From: Limanda limanda
Taxonomy: Eukaryota > Chordata > Actinopteri > Pleuronectiformes > Pleuronectidae
Assembly: GCF_963576545.1 (NCBI RefSeq)
Contig: NW_026870402.1
Coordinates: 806,001 to 870,000 of the forward strand
Direction of reading: 5' to 3'
DNA: 64,000 bases
Shown here piece by piece: positions 63,910 through 64,000 of this stretch (position 1 is its first letter; the number at the start of each line of letters is the position of its first letter). Position numbers and translations under genes: made by a program. The notes below the pieces were generated by a model that was given only the letters and a program-made list of their open reading frames with translations, was not told the DNA's origin and made no database searches.

Positions 63910-64000
63910 GGTTGGTTTATGATGTGTGCGTGTATATAATGTTTTCATCCCTTGTCTTTTCCCAAAAAAAAAAAATTTTTTGAGTAATTAAGAGCTATTT

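Larger units (their letters stand above)
58492..64000 (+). mobile_element. Tx1-clade LINE at a (TTC)n target (Koshi-like)
   Basis: A nearly full-length non-LTR retrotransposon: 5' UTR 58492-58661, ORF1 with a zinc knuckle, ORF2 with endonuclease, reverse transcriptase and a C-terminal zinc knuckle, and the start of a 3' UTR that runs off the window. The RT and endonuclease blocks are of the Tx1 clade of L1-like elements. The 5' end directly follows (TTC)n. Tx1-clade elements Kibi and Koshi were described from fish as inserting into TC and TTC repeats, as I recall, so this fits a Koshi-like element. ORF2 has one frameshift and one stop. Confidence 0.8.

Overview
The window is vertebrate genomic DNA, almost certainly from a ray-finned fish. 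It has spliced genes with GT-AG introns, a fish-type immunoglobulin-domain gene family, and dense insertions of BEL/Pao, DIRS, Tx1-clade LINE, EnSpm/CACTA, hAT and piggyBac elements, with no bacterial features. Most open frames belong to transposable elements. Two host-like genes stand out: a pair of near-identical single-IgV membrane receptor genes.

Layout. 1-6118 is the body and 3' LTR of a BEL/Pao retrotransposon. From 6119 to 56187 the underlying DNA is a tandem array of roughly 5-kb units. Each unit has a degraded LINE endonuclease fragment, a TATA promoter, a five-exon IgV receptor gene and a 3' flank that repeats the 5' flank in inverted orientation. Unit A carries the gene at 8432-24773, unit B carries it at 45013-46264, and unit C is cut off at 56187 before its gene. 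Comparing units gives empty sites for most insertions.

Insertions into the array: (1) a 15.1-kb endogenous retrovirus, antisense, in intron 3 of gene A (9118-24205), with 2.45-kb LTRs, broken gag and pol, and an open env coding a furin-type, paramyxovirus-F-like fusion glycoprotein; (2) a 16.4-kb DIRS tyrosine-recombinase retrotransposon between units A and B (27001-43395); (3) an EnSpm/CACTA element with a hAT element inserted across its left edge, downstream of gene B (47858-54343); (4) a piggyBac-type end at a TTAA in unit C (56188).

The DIRS element itself hosts two blocks. One is an 8.5-kb block (30029-38558) with short terminal inverted repeats and arrays of the palindromes AGATATCT and GACTAGTC; it contains a 15-exon gene with a coiled coil, a UBX-like domain and a complete-looking HECT ubiquitin-ligase domain. 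The other is a CACTG-ended EnSpm element (38911-42257) carrying the last three exons of a SAMD3-like gene. The second EnSpm (49151-54343) carries the first exons of the same kind of gene plus a broken transposase.

The right end (58492-64000) is a Tx1-clade LINE whose 5' end abuts a long (TTC)n tract. This fits the microsatellite-targeting Koshi-type elements described in fish. The most interesting unexplained structure is the HECT-UBX gene within its palindromic-motif block. The retrovirus with the F-like envelope is second.
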